64,000 nucleotides of DNA, taken from NCBI RefSeq assembly GCF_002999335.1, contig NW_020312106.1, forward strand, positions 1 through 64,000, read 5' to 3'. This DNA comes from Cyclospora cayetanensis (lineage: Eukaryota > Apicomplexa > Conoidasida > Eucoccidiorida > Eimeriidae). The translations under genes and the position numbers were made by a program. The notes beneath the pieces were generated by a model. It ran no database searches and had not been told where the DNA came from. It saw only the letters and a program-made list of their open reading frames with translations. Shown here piece after piece: positions 33,882 through 44,815 of this stretch. How positions within the stretch are numbered: the stretch's first letter is position 1; every line of letters starts with the position of its first letter.

Positions 33882-35521
33882 AGAGGCTGGAAGGTATAGA
33901 TTTACGAGAGTTTTGGGGTGAAGAAATAAAACAAATCTCGGGGCTGTGTACAGGGTGGAATGGTGCTTTCGGAACCTCTATTTTCAGCACATTTTGCACA
34001 GGGCCGGTAGCCAACGCATAATTGTGAAGCTGTGCACACCGTGTTGCTCTAGCTGCACGACGCGCACGCTGTTTGTGCAACTCAAGTAGGAGTCCTTGTT
34101 TCAGAAACGTCCAGCTCAACGAGGGCAGTGAGCTGCCTGGTTGATAGATTCTTCCCTTCCCACCAGCTCTCTGAACAGACGTTCCACTGTTCCCACAGAG
34201 CTTAGTTGCAAACGCGGAAAAAAATTCATGCAGCTGACCCACATTGGTGGCTTTTGAAGTGGCAGCAGCACAAGCAACCGCAACGCACACCCGCATCAGT
34301 CTCATGCTTCTGGGCACCACGCTGCACAATGGACTGCCCTAGTACTTGTCTTCTTACATACACCGATTGCAACGGGAATATCCAGCTTTCGGAAATTAAG
34401 CAAGCATGCGGGCACTCTCTGCGCGATGACAGGGGAAGATACATCCAAGAGCGCACAACAAAAAAATGCCTACCAAATTGTAGTTGGTACCTCTGCAAGG
34501 GACTTTGATGAAGAGGAACAAGACTATACAGATCCACAGGCTTTGTGCCTCTCCTTTGAGGCGATGGGAGGGCGTGTAGCACGACTGTGAGGACGATGCC
34601 CACCACCCCTTGCGTTCTGTCCCCTCGTGCCGCAGTACGGTGCCAAGTGTAGTGAGAAGATGGCCGTGAGGCAAACATGGTTTTGGAAGGGTAATCGTGG
34701 TAAGAAAGCAATGTTATCCGCACATGCGTCCGTAACCAGGTTGCAGCCGCCAGGCAAATGCCTTTGGGAACCAATGCTCGTCTTTCATGAGCAGTTTTTG
34801 TAGGCATGGCACTGCCCAATGTACTGGCACAATTAAGAAACGCTCTGCATGGTGGGTTCAGCGACATCGAGCTCTGGTATGCCGTACAGATCTGCTAGGC
34901 TCTACGATTCACTGCCCATGCCCCTACAGGGGAGGCCTCGTCACCTCACCGAAGGCCTTATTCAAAGGCGTTACACTTATTACACCCGAAGTAGCTGAGT
35001 ACTACTTTTTCGAGTGTTCGATACCGCTGGGGTGAAGGCAAGCTAAGTAGTGAGAAGTGGTTGTACGGGCACGATAATGAAGCAAAAGCACACTGGTTCC
35101 TTGAATACGCACATGTCAGTAACCTTCCCGTTTGTAGTTAGGGATGCCGAGAGTCAACAGAAGCCTCGAGCGGAATCGATTCTGCGTTTACGCGGCACCT
35201 GGGCGTGCCAGGTGATACAGGGGTGATCTAAGAAGATGGAAAGGAAAAAGTAGCAATTGGCGCTACTGGCATGAGTTTTACTTCGTTAGAAGCTTTGTGT
35301 GGGGAGTGCTTGCGAGGAGGCACGGCCAAGCTATCCCTAGTGTCAGACCAGCAGTGCAACTGTCTGTGCCGCCTCTGTAGCCCACACGCATGCTTAGCTT
35401 GCCAAAAAGGAGCATTACATCCTTCGCAATACACAATTCATGTGGGCTTGAATCATGTTCAAAGTCAGGGGAATGCTTGCTTTCAACATATGGACGGATT
35501 GTGCGCCGAGACGGCTGTCAC
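33882..35521. other. Intergenic, no gene recognised
   Basis: 1.6 kb between TAF13 and tRNA-Lys. Minus-strand frames 33787-34329 and 34226-34867 are the longest, but both have Cys/His/Arg-scattered composition with no domain or splice support. I treat them as chance. Confidence 0.5.
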
Positions 35522-35594
35522 GCCGATTTAGCTCAGTCGGTAGAGCGCCAGCCTTTTAAGCTGGTGGTCGCGGGTTCGAGCCCCGTAGTCGGCT
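35522..35594 (+). tRNA. tRNA-Lys (anticodon UUU)
   Basis: Full 73-base cloverleaf without intron. The acceptor stem GCCGATT pairs with AGTCGGC, with one G-T wobble. The D arm is GCTC..GAGC. The anticodon stem CCAGC/GCTGG closes loop CTTTTAA, giving anticodon TTT at positions 34-36. The T arm is GCGGG TTCGAGC CCCGT. The body is close to eukaryotic tRNA-Lys (TAGCTCAGTCGGTAGAGC). The base after the acceptor stem (discriminator, position 73) is T, which is unusual. A short T-run follows within about 20 bases (ccttccttttaaaa), as expected for RNA polymerase III termination. Internal A and B boxes are intact. Confidence 0.97.
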
Positions 35595-35930
35595 GCCCCC
35601 CCTTCCTTTTAAAAAGAGTACTAGACTTTTGGAACGGTTTCTCGCCACTCCCTCCCTTTCTGCGTACTCAATTCACTACTTAATGTAGAAGCTTTTCAAT
35701 TTTTGAACGTTTGTTCTTGCTCGTGCTTGCGTGATGACGAAGTGTACTGTGCTAAAACTCGCATTGCCAGTCCGGCACGCCTAATAAGAAAGTTGCATTC
35801 GATTGCAATGACTGTATTGCATAAACCGCTTACATCCTTTTGGATTTCAGTTGGCTGGGAGAAAAAATATCTGTATCTGGCTCTACCGACTCTGCTCGAG
35901 GGGCCCCCCTAGGACACAGCACCCAGGCAC

Positions 35931-38830
35931 ATGACGCGAGAGAAAACGCGGTCTTCTCAGATGCAGCACACGCAAGGCTCGATCCAGGGGAGAGTCCTTG
36001 GTGCAGACTTGGGGGTCTCTGATACCGAGGGCCGTAGCACTACGCGCAGCAAGAGCAAGAAGTCCACTGAGGCGGCGCCTGACGAGGCAGATGGGGCAGT
36101 GCATGATGCACACAAGAGCACAGCAGACATGCCTCCGTGTGACGGCTCTCAGAGTCAGCAATGCGATACGCCGGGGTCCTCCAAATCCCCTGTGAGTATC
36201 TCCCCCGAGGAAATGGAGAGCAGGGCAGAATTGTGCCTCCAAGTAATCCTCGAATACGAAGCCGAGATGTCATCCATCCTCCCTCTGGCCGAAGCTTCCT
36301 CCGTCGGAGAATTCGAAAGGGATCCCGAAGGACTCGAAGGGGCCACAGAGACGACTAGCAGAGCTGGAGGAGGCCCCCAACAGAAGCGAAGGCGGCATAA
36401 TTCCAGCGAAGGCTCCGACCTGCTGCTGGCAGAAAAAGGCCTCCAACGATTCGCCGCTTATGAAGACTTTAAGCCCGCTTTCGCCCAGCAGACATGTGCT
36501 CTGAGTGACGCACCAGGCGACGGTGCAGCAACCCAAGACGCAGCCCTTGCAGAAGAGGTGAGCGACGGTCTCTTTGTCCCCCAGGTGTGTAGCAGACTGC
36601 GGCTTTGCTTGGGTGTCTCTTCTATACCAGCAGCGTGGGCACTATCATTCCTCCACTAGGCAGCACAGCGCAGGAGAGAGCATGACATGCGCTACTTGGG
36701 TGTTCGTGCTCACGAAGAGGCAGCAACAGCGCCTTTTCCTGTGTGCCTCCCGAGCCAACAGGACTCCTCATTATACACAAAACGGAGTATTGCTCTTTTG
36801 CTGCTCGCTGGCCCCTCGCCTGTGCGAATGGAAGACATGAGGCGCTCCTGGATGGCACCCCCCCAACGTTTGCGGAGGCGGCACTTTGCTATGCGGATTT
36901 TGAGTAAGCGGTCTTCCGATTTAGCCCCTCATATAAAGCCTTCCCATCAGCACTGATTTGGAAAGCTTTGAGGGCGTAGGAAGGACTCTGCTTCACCTTT
37001 TTGTCGTTTGTTTGCCTCTTCGTCTGAGATGTAGTGGCCGGCTCTGCTGTTGCCGTGCAGGGGCTGCCCGTGTCGTGAGCTGCTATCGTGTTTTTATCCA
37101 GTGCTCCTTTGCTCGTGTTCTTCGTCCCTCCCAATGAAGGGGTGCGAAGGCGCACAGGAGTGTCAGAGCACCGAGTGAAGAGAGGCGTCCATCAAAGCGC
37201 CTGTGACATGAGTGCCCCTTTGGTTCTCTGCAGATCGCACGGCAGAAATCCTTTTGAGTTGCTTTGGCCTTCAGCTGCTCTTCTTTCATTTACGAGGTGC
37301 GTGGCGGATCCTCCGGGAGAGTCCTTCACGCAGAGCGTTCTGGTTTGGCTGTCTTGCATGTACGCTTTAATGACTGCCTTAAGTCCGTTTGGTGTTCCCT
37401 GCATGACTGTCTCAACAGGAACCAAGTTTGTTGCCTTGAGCCAAGCCCTGCGATTCTCTCCGCATCTGCAGCTCATCCGATCACGGCGTAGGCCTTTCGC
37501 GTTTCCACTGCATGCAGATTTGAATAAGGAACCCAATGAAGGCCTCCAGGCGCAGGGGTGCTTACAGCTCACCATTTAGAGGGAGTTGCGCGTGGGCTGT
37601 GATGCACAAAGCCCTGCACTGCTTGGCCTCAGCCGTGCATGCGGAGATTCCGCGAACTGCTGCCTGGGGATACGCCGCGTAGGGGCAGTTGCGCAGTGTC
37701 TGTTGAGTGTTCCTGCTTTCCTGGGAGCAGTGTATCGTGGCATGACAGAAACACGAAGGCGACGCTCGGTTTTTTACGCTACAACTCAGGGCTCAACGTT
37801 TTTCCTGCCTGATGAGGACATGCGCGCGGCTGCGGCAGCGAACGCATATGCAGTGCACCTCAAAAAGCTCTAGATCTCAACAGGTCGGGGCACTGTGGCT
37901 TGCTATTCAATTTGCAGGGGAGGAGAATCTCCGCGGATTCCTTTTGTTCCTCAGCGTCCAGTTCCTCTCTGCGCAGGCAGAGCTGCCTTTGGAAGTTCTC
38001 AAGGCGAATTTGCGCGTTGTGGGCCGCGAGGACCTCCTAAGAAACTTTGACGGTGGGAGGGAGGGGGGAGGGTTGGTTTATAGGGCATCGTTGGCGTTAG
38101 GATGCTTGCCAGGCGTTCCTTGTCTGCCTACAACCCGCTACGCAGTGTCTGCACACCTTGAAGCGGAGGAACGTGCAAAACTTGAGAGAGAGATTCCGTC
38201 GCGCAGACTCTTGCGAAACCTGCGTATAGAATAGTGAAGAACGCCGCCTCCGAAACGCTGCCTAGACTGGCAACATCCGTGTGCCTTTAGAATGCAGCCG
38301 AAATCCCTTGAATCAATGCTCTATCCGCGTTCGCACCTGGTTGTGTACCTGTTGTTTCCTAGAAGCCTCCCTGCTTAAGGCCCCCCACCTTAGAGAAGCG
38401 TCACACAGTAAGGCCGATCGCAAGCCCTGTGCCCGCTGGCGTGGGAGTATTGCTCAGGGCGAAAGCGCAGGCGGAGGAAGGCACATGCCTCGCAGCACGC
38501 CAGTTCTGCTGTCTGTCGTGTGTCGGCGCTTGACAGTGGTGGCCGTTTGCATGTTGGAGGCGAACTAAACAGGGGATCGTGTTCGGCGGGGGGTGCTAGC
38601 TTTTTCCTGATCATCCAGTGCTTTTTGTTGCATTTGCAGAGATCGACCCCCTGGGGGCCCTCCTGTCGGAGTGCGAGTTTCTACGGTATATATCGGTAGA
38701 GCGGCGGCATTCAGGAGTCGGGGAGGAGGCCGAGGTAATACCATATAGATGTGTGTGGAGCTCCTTTGCACCTGTTTCCCTACCTTCCGGCCGTTGCATC
38801 GAAGACAGTTTTGGGGGACGAATGCGCAAA
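35931..38830 (+). CDS. Multi-exon gene of unknown function
   Basis: Exon 1 starts at ATG 35931. It encodes a hydrophilic region with SKSPVSISPEEMESRAELCL, QVILEYEAEMSSILPLAE and a basic QQKRRRHNSS motif. It probably ends at the strong donor GAG|GTGAGC (36557/36558). Further exons that join in phase: 36842-36903 (ALLDGTPPTFAEAALCYADF) and 37234-37296 (SHGRNPFELLWPSAALLSFT). A later chain has exons at 37749-37883 (RFFTLQLRAQRF), 37977-38052 (ELPLEVLKANLRVVGREDLL), 38640-38734 (EIDPLGALLSECEFLRYIS) and a possible last exon from about 38799. The link between 37296 and 37749 is not in phase, so at least one exon there is missing from my model, or two genes are present. I do not recognise the family. 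The basic patch and leucine-rich helices suggest a nuclear protein, but that is weak inference. Confidence 0.5.
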
Positions 38831-38869
38831 CACTAGTCCTCGGATGACTCCGAGGTAGGCACACGGATG

Positions 38870-39738
38870 CGGGTGGGGGGATCCTGCGCATGCGCTATAG
38901 GATACTCTGTTCGTTGCCCCTACCCACCGACTTACTTACGAACTGCACCTAGACAAATTTCGCTCCGAGTGCAAGGCCGCTGTCGGCGTGGAGCCACCTG
39001 ACACTTCATTAAAGCTTCCGGAGGCGGAGGAACTTCCAGGAGCACCCGAGCCCTAGCCATCTCAGACGGAAACGCGGGCCAGGAGGCTGTGGTTCGATGG
39101 CGGTGCATGCAAGCGACAGTGCTACTAGCATGCAGGAAGGGCAGCCTATGGCTGACCGACATTTGCTGCAACGGAGGACAAAGAACTAATGGGGCCCTCC
39201 GTGACCAGCATTCCACTGTTTTCAGCTCCCACTTGAGGCATGAATAGCCCATCAAGCTTCTACAGTGTAATTTACAGCTCTCGCTGTTACCAGCCTCAGC
39301 GTCAGTGTTGCCTGGCCCACAGAGAACTCGGAATACGTTCTTGGGGTGGGGGATCGTGGCCTAGCATCAACTAGCCTTCACTGAAACTCACCTCGCCTGG
39401 CCCTACGATACGCATTCATAGGTACCTCTGCATAGAAATATTTACCGGGAATAAACATGCATGAAGATAGAGGTGTATATATACATATATATCATATATA
39501 CTTTTAATGAGGCATGCCTTGCACCATGCACAAGCTGGTGCATAGTGGTGCGAAACAGCGTCGTGGGTACAACATGGCCACACACCAAGGAGGAGGGTTG
39601 CTGAACTGCCACACCGCCCCCCTTTCCTCGAAAAGCCTCAAATGTTCGCAACTTTTGCCTTTTGGCTCTCCGAGCACTGCAGTGGCGTGTACTGCTAACA
39701 CGGCACTCGAAGGGGGACGGATGACCCCTAGCGATCCT
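38870..39738. other. Intergenic, AT microsatellite
   Basis: No gene recognised between the unknown multi-exon gene and the small minus-strand gene. A short alternating TA stretch (gtgtatatatacatatatatcatatatac) lies at about 39473-39502. Confidence 0.5.
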
Positions 39739-40230
39739 TTATTGATCGTCTTGCTGTAACAACTGCTGGGTGATGGCCCCGTATTTGGCCCTCAAGATGG
39801 CCTCTGCGTTTCTTCTCTCCTTCAACGTCATCTGAGTGCCGTGATGCCGTAAGTCGTTGAGAAGGGCAGTAAGGCTGTGCTGATCACCTCCGCGAATTGG
39901 AGGTGACGAGGCTTCGTGGCTACTGCTATGATACCTATTAGTCGCTGTCAGTTCTATAACTGTCTGGGTTGCTTGGGGAGCTGATGCGTGTTCAGAGGCC
40001 TGCTGCTGCGTTTCGCTGCCGGATTGACCTTCCGCAGGGGAGGCGGTGGAGGGCCCATGCCTTGCGATTAAAGGGCTCGAATGCGCTGCTTCGCCTGAAG
40101 CAAGGAGGGGAAACAGAGAATCCACTGCAATAAAAGCGATTCGGATCACGCCGAAGTGGTGTTGCCTAGGGTGGGAGGCACTGAACAGCACGGCAGAAGC
40201 GAACACGAAGAGTCGTAAGACAAGCTCCAT
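39739..40230 (-). CDS. Small putative secreted protein, unknown function
   Basis: Single-exon ORF on the minus strand. I start it at the ATG at 40230 (MELVLRLFVFASAVLFSASH) because the slightly longer frame begins with GTG. That gives 163 residues. The N-terminus has a hydrophobic core suited to a signal peptide. A Ser/Gln/Ala-rich linker (SETQQQASEHASAPQATQ) follows. The C-terminal third looks more structured: QHSLTALLNDLRHHGTQMTL and KERRNAEAILRAKYGAITQQ, an amphipathic, possibly helical end. No family is recognised. Secretion, perhaps to the host interface, is a possibility only. Confidence rests on the ORF coding character and the signal-like start. Confidence 0.55.
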   Translation of the reverse strand: MELVLRLFVFASAVLFSASHPRQHHFGVIRIAFIAVDSLFPLLASGEAAHSSPLIARHGPSTASPAEGQSGSETQQQASEHASAPQATQTVIELTATNRYHSSSHEASSPPIRGGDQHSLTALLNDLRHHGTQMTLKERRNAEAILRAKYGAITQQLLQQDDQ

Positions 40231-42100
40231 GCTTTCCACAATAGTACAAATTCAGTAATCAATCAATAAAGGCCATAGTATCTTGAAGCATGCGGTACAA
40301 AACGCTGTTTCCTAGCTCTTCCCAAGAACAGAGACAGAGCGCTTACCGAACTTGTAATGCACAGCAGACGCGGGCGCAACACTTCTCTTCTGGCCGAGCG
40401 CAGTCATAGACCGGCGAATAATAGCCTCCTTCAGATGTAAGATCTGCTTCTCCATTTCTTCCAAAAACATACTTAAAGGGCTATAATAATGCTAGTCTAA
40501 GGTTAGAAGCTCCCGCGCCTTCTTCTTTCGGATGATTGGATATTTGCGAGTGAGCAGCATATAAATAGCCTTAATGGTGGCCTAGGCTACTGCATGAAAC
40601 TCAGTGGCTGCTAGACCCCATAGCTGGAGGCTTGTTGCTTTCTTTAATTTTAGTCAGTTGCTCATTTTAGGCTCATAGATGGGCGGGAAATGAGGGGAAG
40701 GGAGAGTAACTGCCTGCCCTTATTACAGCCAACACACGGACCAGCCTAACCAGTGGACTCCTCTGCTGCAACTAATCCAATTCATCGTTCACCCTGTGTG
40801 TTTCGTGAGTGCACTTCGGGCTATCGCATGGCCTCATCTGAGTAGTAGTGGCTTCTACTTGTACAATCACCTGCCAACTGGTGTCTACAACAACGGAAAT
40901 AATCCCCCTAAGATCGGCCTCTGTCACTTGGCCCTGTGTATTGGGGTGAGGGGCATCCGCGACACCGTAGAAAGGAGCGAAAATAAGAGACACGGAGAAA
41001 ACCAGATGGCACCGACATTAACAGCAGTGCGCCTGGCCAGGCAAGTGTTTCCAGGGCCCCTGCATGTATCCGTCCTAGTCACACAAAGATGCAGTCGTGA
41101 AGGAGCATCCAGATCCTCAGTGCGTCTGCCAGACCCTTAAGTTCTGAGGCATTTATCGAGCTGCGCTGTCGGCTCCCTTTTAATGCGTAGCGTGGTTGCG
41201 AAGTGCCGTCCTTTGAGAACAATGAGGGATGCATTGCGCTACCATAAAGAACACAGCGTAAGTCACTAGTTAGAAACAAGGGTACTTTGTGGGAGCTACA
41301 GATCGACAGCCACTGTTGCCACATGAAAAGCTGCTGCACTCCGAAGGGTGGCGCACAGACCCGCCTCCTGTACACGAGGCCTGGCCGTATAATGGACAGC
41401 GTTGAAAAGGGCACCTTTACGGCCCTAGGCGCATGGCGGCACACTCTCTAAAAGACGCCAGACACTCTTCATTTTAACTGATGCAGGGAGGCCACTAGCT
41501 GCATGTGTAAGTTTTGACCGCTAGCCTCCGATCCGCCTAACCCCGTCACCTCCCCCCCACCAGACGCAGCGGAACCCTTGCTTTTATTTTCCTGCTGTAG
41601 GCAGCCAGCAGAGTAGCACAAGCCTCAAGAGCCCGGTTAAATGGAGAGGGCTAAACCGTCCGATCTAGGTGCAGAGGTTCAAAGCCATTTATGCAAAGTT
41701 AGGGGCCACAACGTAGGACGCCACCTTGCAAAGGGGAGCTTCACCCGCGGTGTTATGCCTTTTAAAATGCCTATTGGCTTAGCTTCACAAACAGTCTTCG
41801 GAACGTAGCGCTATCTATGAACAAACGCTCTAATTCCCCCTTTTGGTACCAGTACACACAGGCGAAATCCATTCTCAATCAGACGATGGACCGGCAGGCC
41901 GCAGACACTGCGGGTGCCGTCTCAGCAGCGCCTTAAGAGTGTGTTGCCTCAGCAGGCGGACCATGCAGGGGCACATTGACTAGCAAATATCGCGGGCGAG
42001 AACCGCCACACGCAATGAAAAGGGGGTGCAAACACAGGGATTCATTTCTGCTGCCCTTCCTGCCCTCTGCGCTCGCGTTGCAAGGGTGCGGAGGCCTGGG
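40231..42100. other. Intergenic, no gene recognised
   Basis: 1.87 kb upstream of the small secreted ORF and downstream of NOT4. Frames 40796-41140 (+) and 41079-41444 (-) overlap each other and show no domain. I see no repeat or RNA gene. Confidence 0.5.
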
Positions 42101-43076
42101 TCACTCTAATCGCTGCGACTCAAGGGCCCGCTGCAGCTGCTGCAGCTGCTGCTGCTGCTGCTGCTGGATTTGCTGCATCCTTTGCCTCTGCAGAAAAGGG
42201 AGAAGCTCGTTTCCAGGGGGCAGCGATGGGGGAGAACACACAGGAGGCGCACTCCCAGCATCAGGCAAGGCACACCCTGAAGCCCCTCCGCGGGCAGCAT
42301 CGGCCCCTGCAGCGAAATGGAGAACTTCCGACGCATGCCCCTCCATCGACGCGTAGGAGCCACACGCAGCATTTGCGCCTCCTCTGTCAGACAGCTCAGC
42401 TGAGACAGAATGCCGGCAGTTCGCCGATCTACCACGGACCCCGTCGGAGGCAACCCCGGCAGCGGCTAGTTCCCAGCTACCGTCGGCAGTCTCCTGCGTC
42501 CTCATCGAATTTCGAGGCAGCACCGAAGAAGGGGGGGGGGGCCCCCTGGGGGCACGCATGCGCATCGTCCCATCCCTTTCACGGCTACTGGGGGAGCCAA
42601 GGGAGAACGGGGGGAGGCCGCTCGTATCGTACCGACACTGCTGCTGCTGCTGGAGCTGCTGCTGCTGGAGCTGCTGCTGCTGCTGCTGGAGCTGCTGCTG
42701 CTGGAGCTGCTGCTGCTGGAGCTGCTGCTGCTGCAGTAACGGCGGTGCGACCCTCTGTGCGTGGTTACCAGAGCTGGGAATAAGGGAGAGTAACAGTTTG
42801 AGCGCTTCCTCCTGACTTCCTTGAGATGCCGATCCTCCCCCGCGTCCAATCCCGCAAGCAGCAGGCAGCAACTGCTGCAGCAACGCGAGCTGCTGTTGCT
42901 GCTGCTGCTGTTGTTGCTGCTGCACAAGCAACTGTGGCTGCTGCTGCAGCTGATCTGCAGGTCCTGCAGCAGCTGTAGGGCGAGCCCTGCATTGTTGCTG
43001 TTGCTGTTGTTGCTGCTGGTGCTGCTGTCTGACCATTTGCTGTAGCTGTTCCTGCTGCTGCGCCAGTAGCTGTTGT

Positions 43077-43121
<45 letters not shown>

Positions 43122-44762
43122 AGTTGCTGCAGTTGCTGCAACTGCTCGTGACTACTAAATGGTTCACTAGCTCCCCACCCGCTGCCGCTGCGCCTCGCAC
43201 TGTGGGGGTCGAGCCGATCAACAGGCAGAGCAACAGACGTCGACTTTGCCTGCAGCATCAGGGAAGGGGGGGGCGGGGGTTGGGCTCGACGCCAGCGCTC
43301 GGCAGCTGCTCGTTGCTGCTGATGCGCAGAAGAAGACGACAGCGAGGCTCCGCCAACGCCAGGCCCAAAGATGAAGTCTTTGTGCTCCTGCTGCTGAGGC
43401 CAGCCCTCTTCAAGAGGCAAAGAAAAGGGAAGCCTATTTACGCTGGCATCTGCGAGAGACGAGCGATCTGCACTAGAGACGAGAGGCCCCTGGTGTTGCG
43501 GGTGCTGAGCAGGCGGCCTGTGATAGACTCCCGTGGCTGCTGCTGCTGCTGCTGCTGCTGCAGCAGCAGTAGCAGCAGCTGCCGCGGAGGCTGCAGCACT
43601 CGGGCTGGCAAGCCACTGAAGACAGTCCTCCACACCAGGAATTTCAAACAGCGGCTCGCCGTCATCTTTACTCGAGGCGAATGCAAAGCGGGAAGGGCAG
43701 TAGCTGCTACTGCTGGTGCTGTTGCTAATGCTGCTGCTGCTGTTGCTAATGCTGCTGGTGCTGTTGCTAATGCTGCCCGCCGTCGCAAAGGAGGTAACCA
43801 TGCCAGCGTACTGCACGCCCCCAGCGCTAGCCAGGCTGCCAGGCGCTATAAGCTGCCCCAAAAGACTCTCCGATCGATCAGACACACCAGTTGCTCGAAC
43901 CATTCTGCTGTTGCTGCTGCTGCTCCCAGAGTTCCTATTGCTGCCAAGACCGCCGCTAAAACTGCTGCTGCTGCTGCTGCTGCTGCTTCCAAAGCCGCTC
44001 CCCAACTCCTCGAGCCCTGGAGGTGGAAGAAAAGTGCCAGCTCCCATATCGCTCTGTCCAGACACCTGCAGCACCATGTCGGAGGCTTCAAAGACGCGCA
44101 GCTGCTGGGTTCCAAGGTGCTCCGTCCCTGATAAGGCCGAGACACCGAGGCCTGAGAACTGAGAAGCGGTGTCATCTAGCGGAAATGCGGCTAATCGGCG
44201 CTGCTGCTGTTGGTGCTGCTGCTGTTGGTGCTGCTGCTGTTGGTGCTGCTGCTGTTGGTGCTGCTGCTGCAGTTCTGGCAGCAATGGCTGCTGCACTTGA
44301 CTCGAGCCATCGGCGTCAGTTGCAGCTCCGACTCCTGCCGGGAGGAGGGCAGGGGTCTCTGCAGCGAGGGGGCGGGGTCCTTCGAGGATCCTGCCCTCCA
44401 AGTAGTCGAGGTGAAATGCCTTCCAGCTGGCGGGAGGCTGCTGCTGCTGCTGCTGCTGCACGAGCTCAGGCTGCTCCTGCAGCAGCTGCTGCCGCTCCTG
44501 CTGCTGCTGAGGAGCTGTCAAAACACAGCTACTGCTGCCTGCGCCCTTCGCTGCATCTGCAGCAGGTCTCTCTAGGCCGTTCTCATCCTCTCCAGATGTC
44601 TTTCCCCTTCCCCCTTCCGCCGCTGTCGGCAAATTCTCAGCATTTGCCAGTGGCGACTCGCTGCTGCTGCTCCCCTCTCGGTACTCGGAAACGTCCTCCA
44701 CTGCATGCGGCTTCCTACCCCGTCCCGGGCGGCTGCTGTCAGACGCTTCTGTCTGCTGCTTG

Positions 44763-44815
<53 letters not shown>

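Noticed and set aside
34226..34867. 213-residue minus-strand ORF next to the tRNA
   Set aside because: Composition is scattered in Cys, His and Arg, no domain is seen, and an unrelated 180-residue ORF overlaps it on the same strand. It is likely chance.
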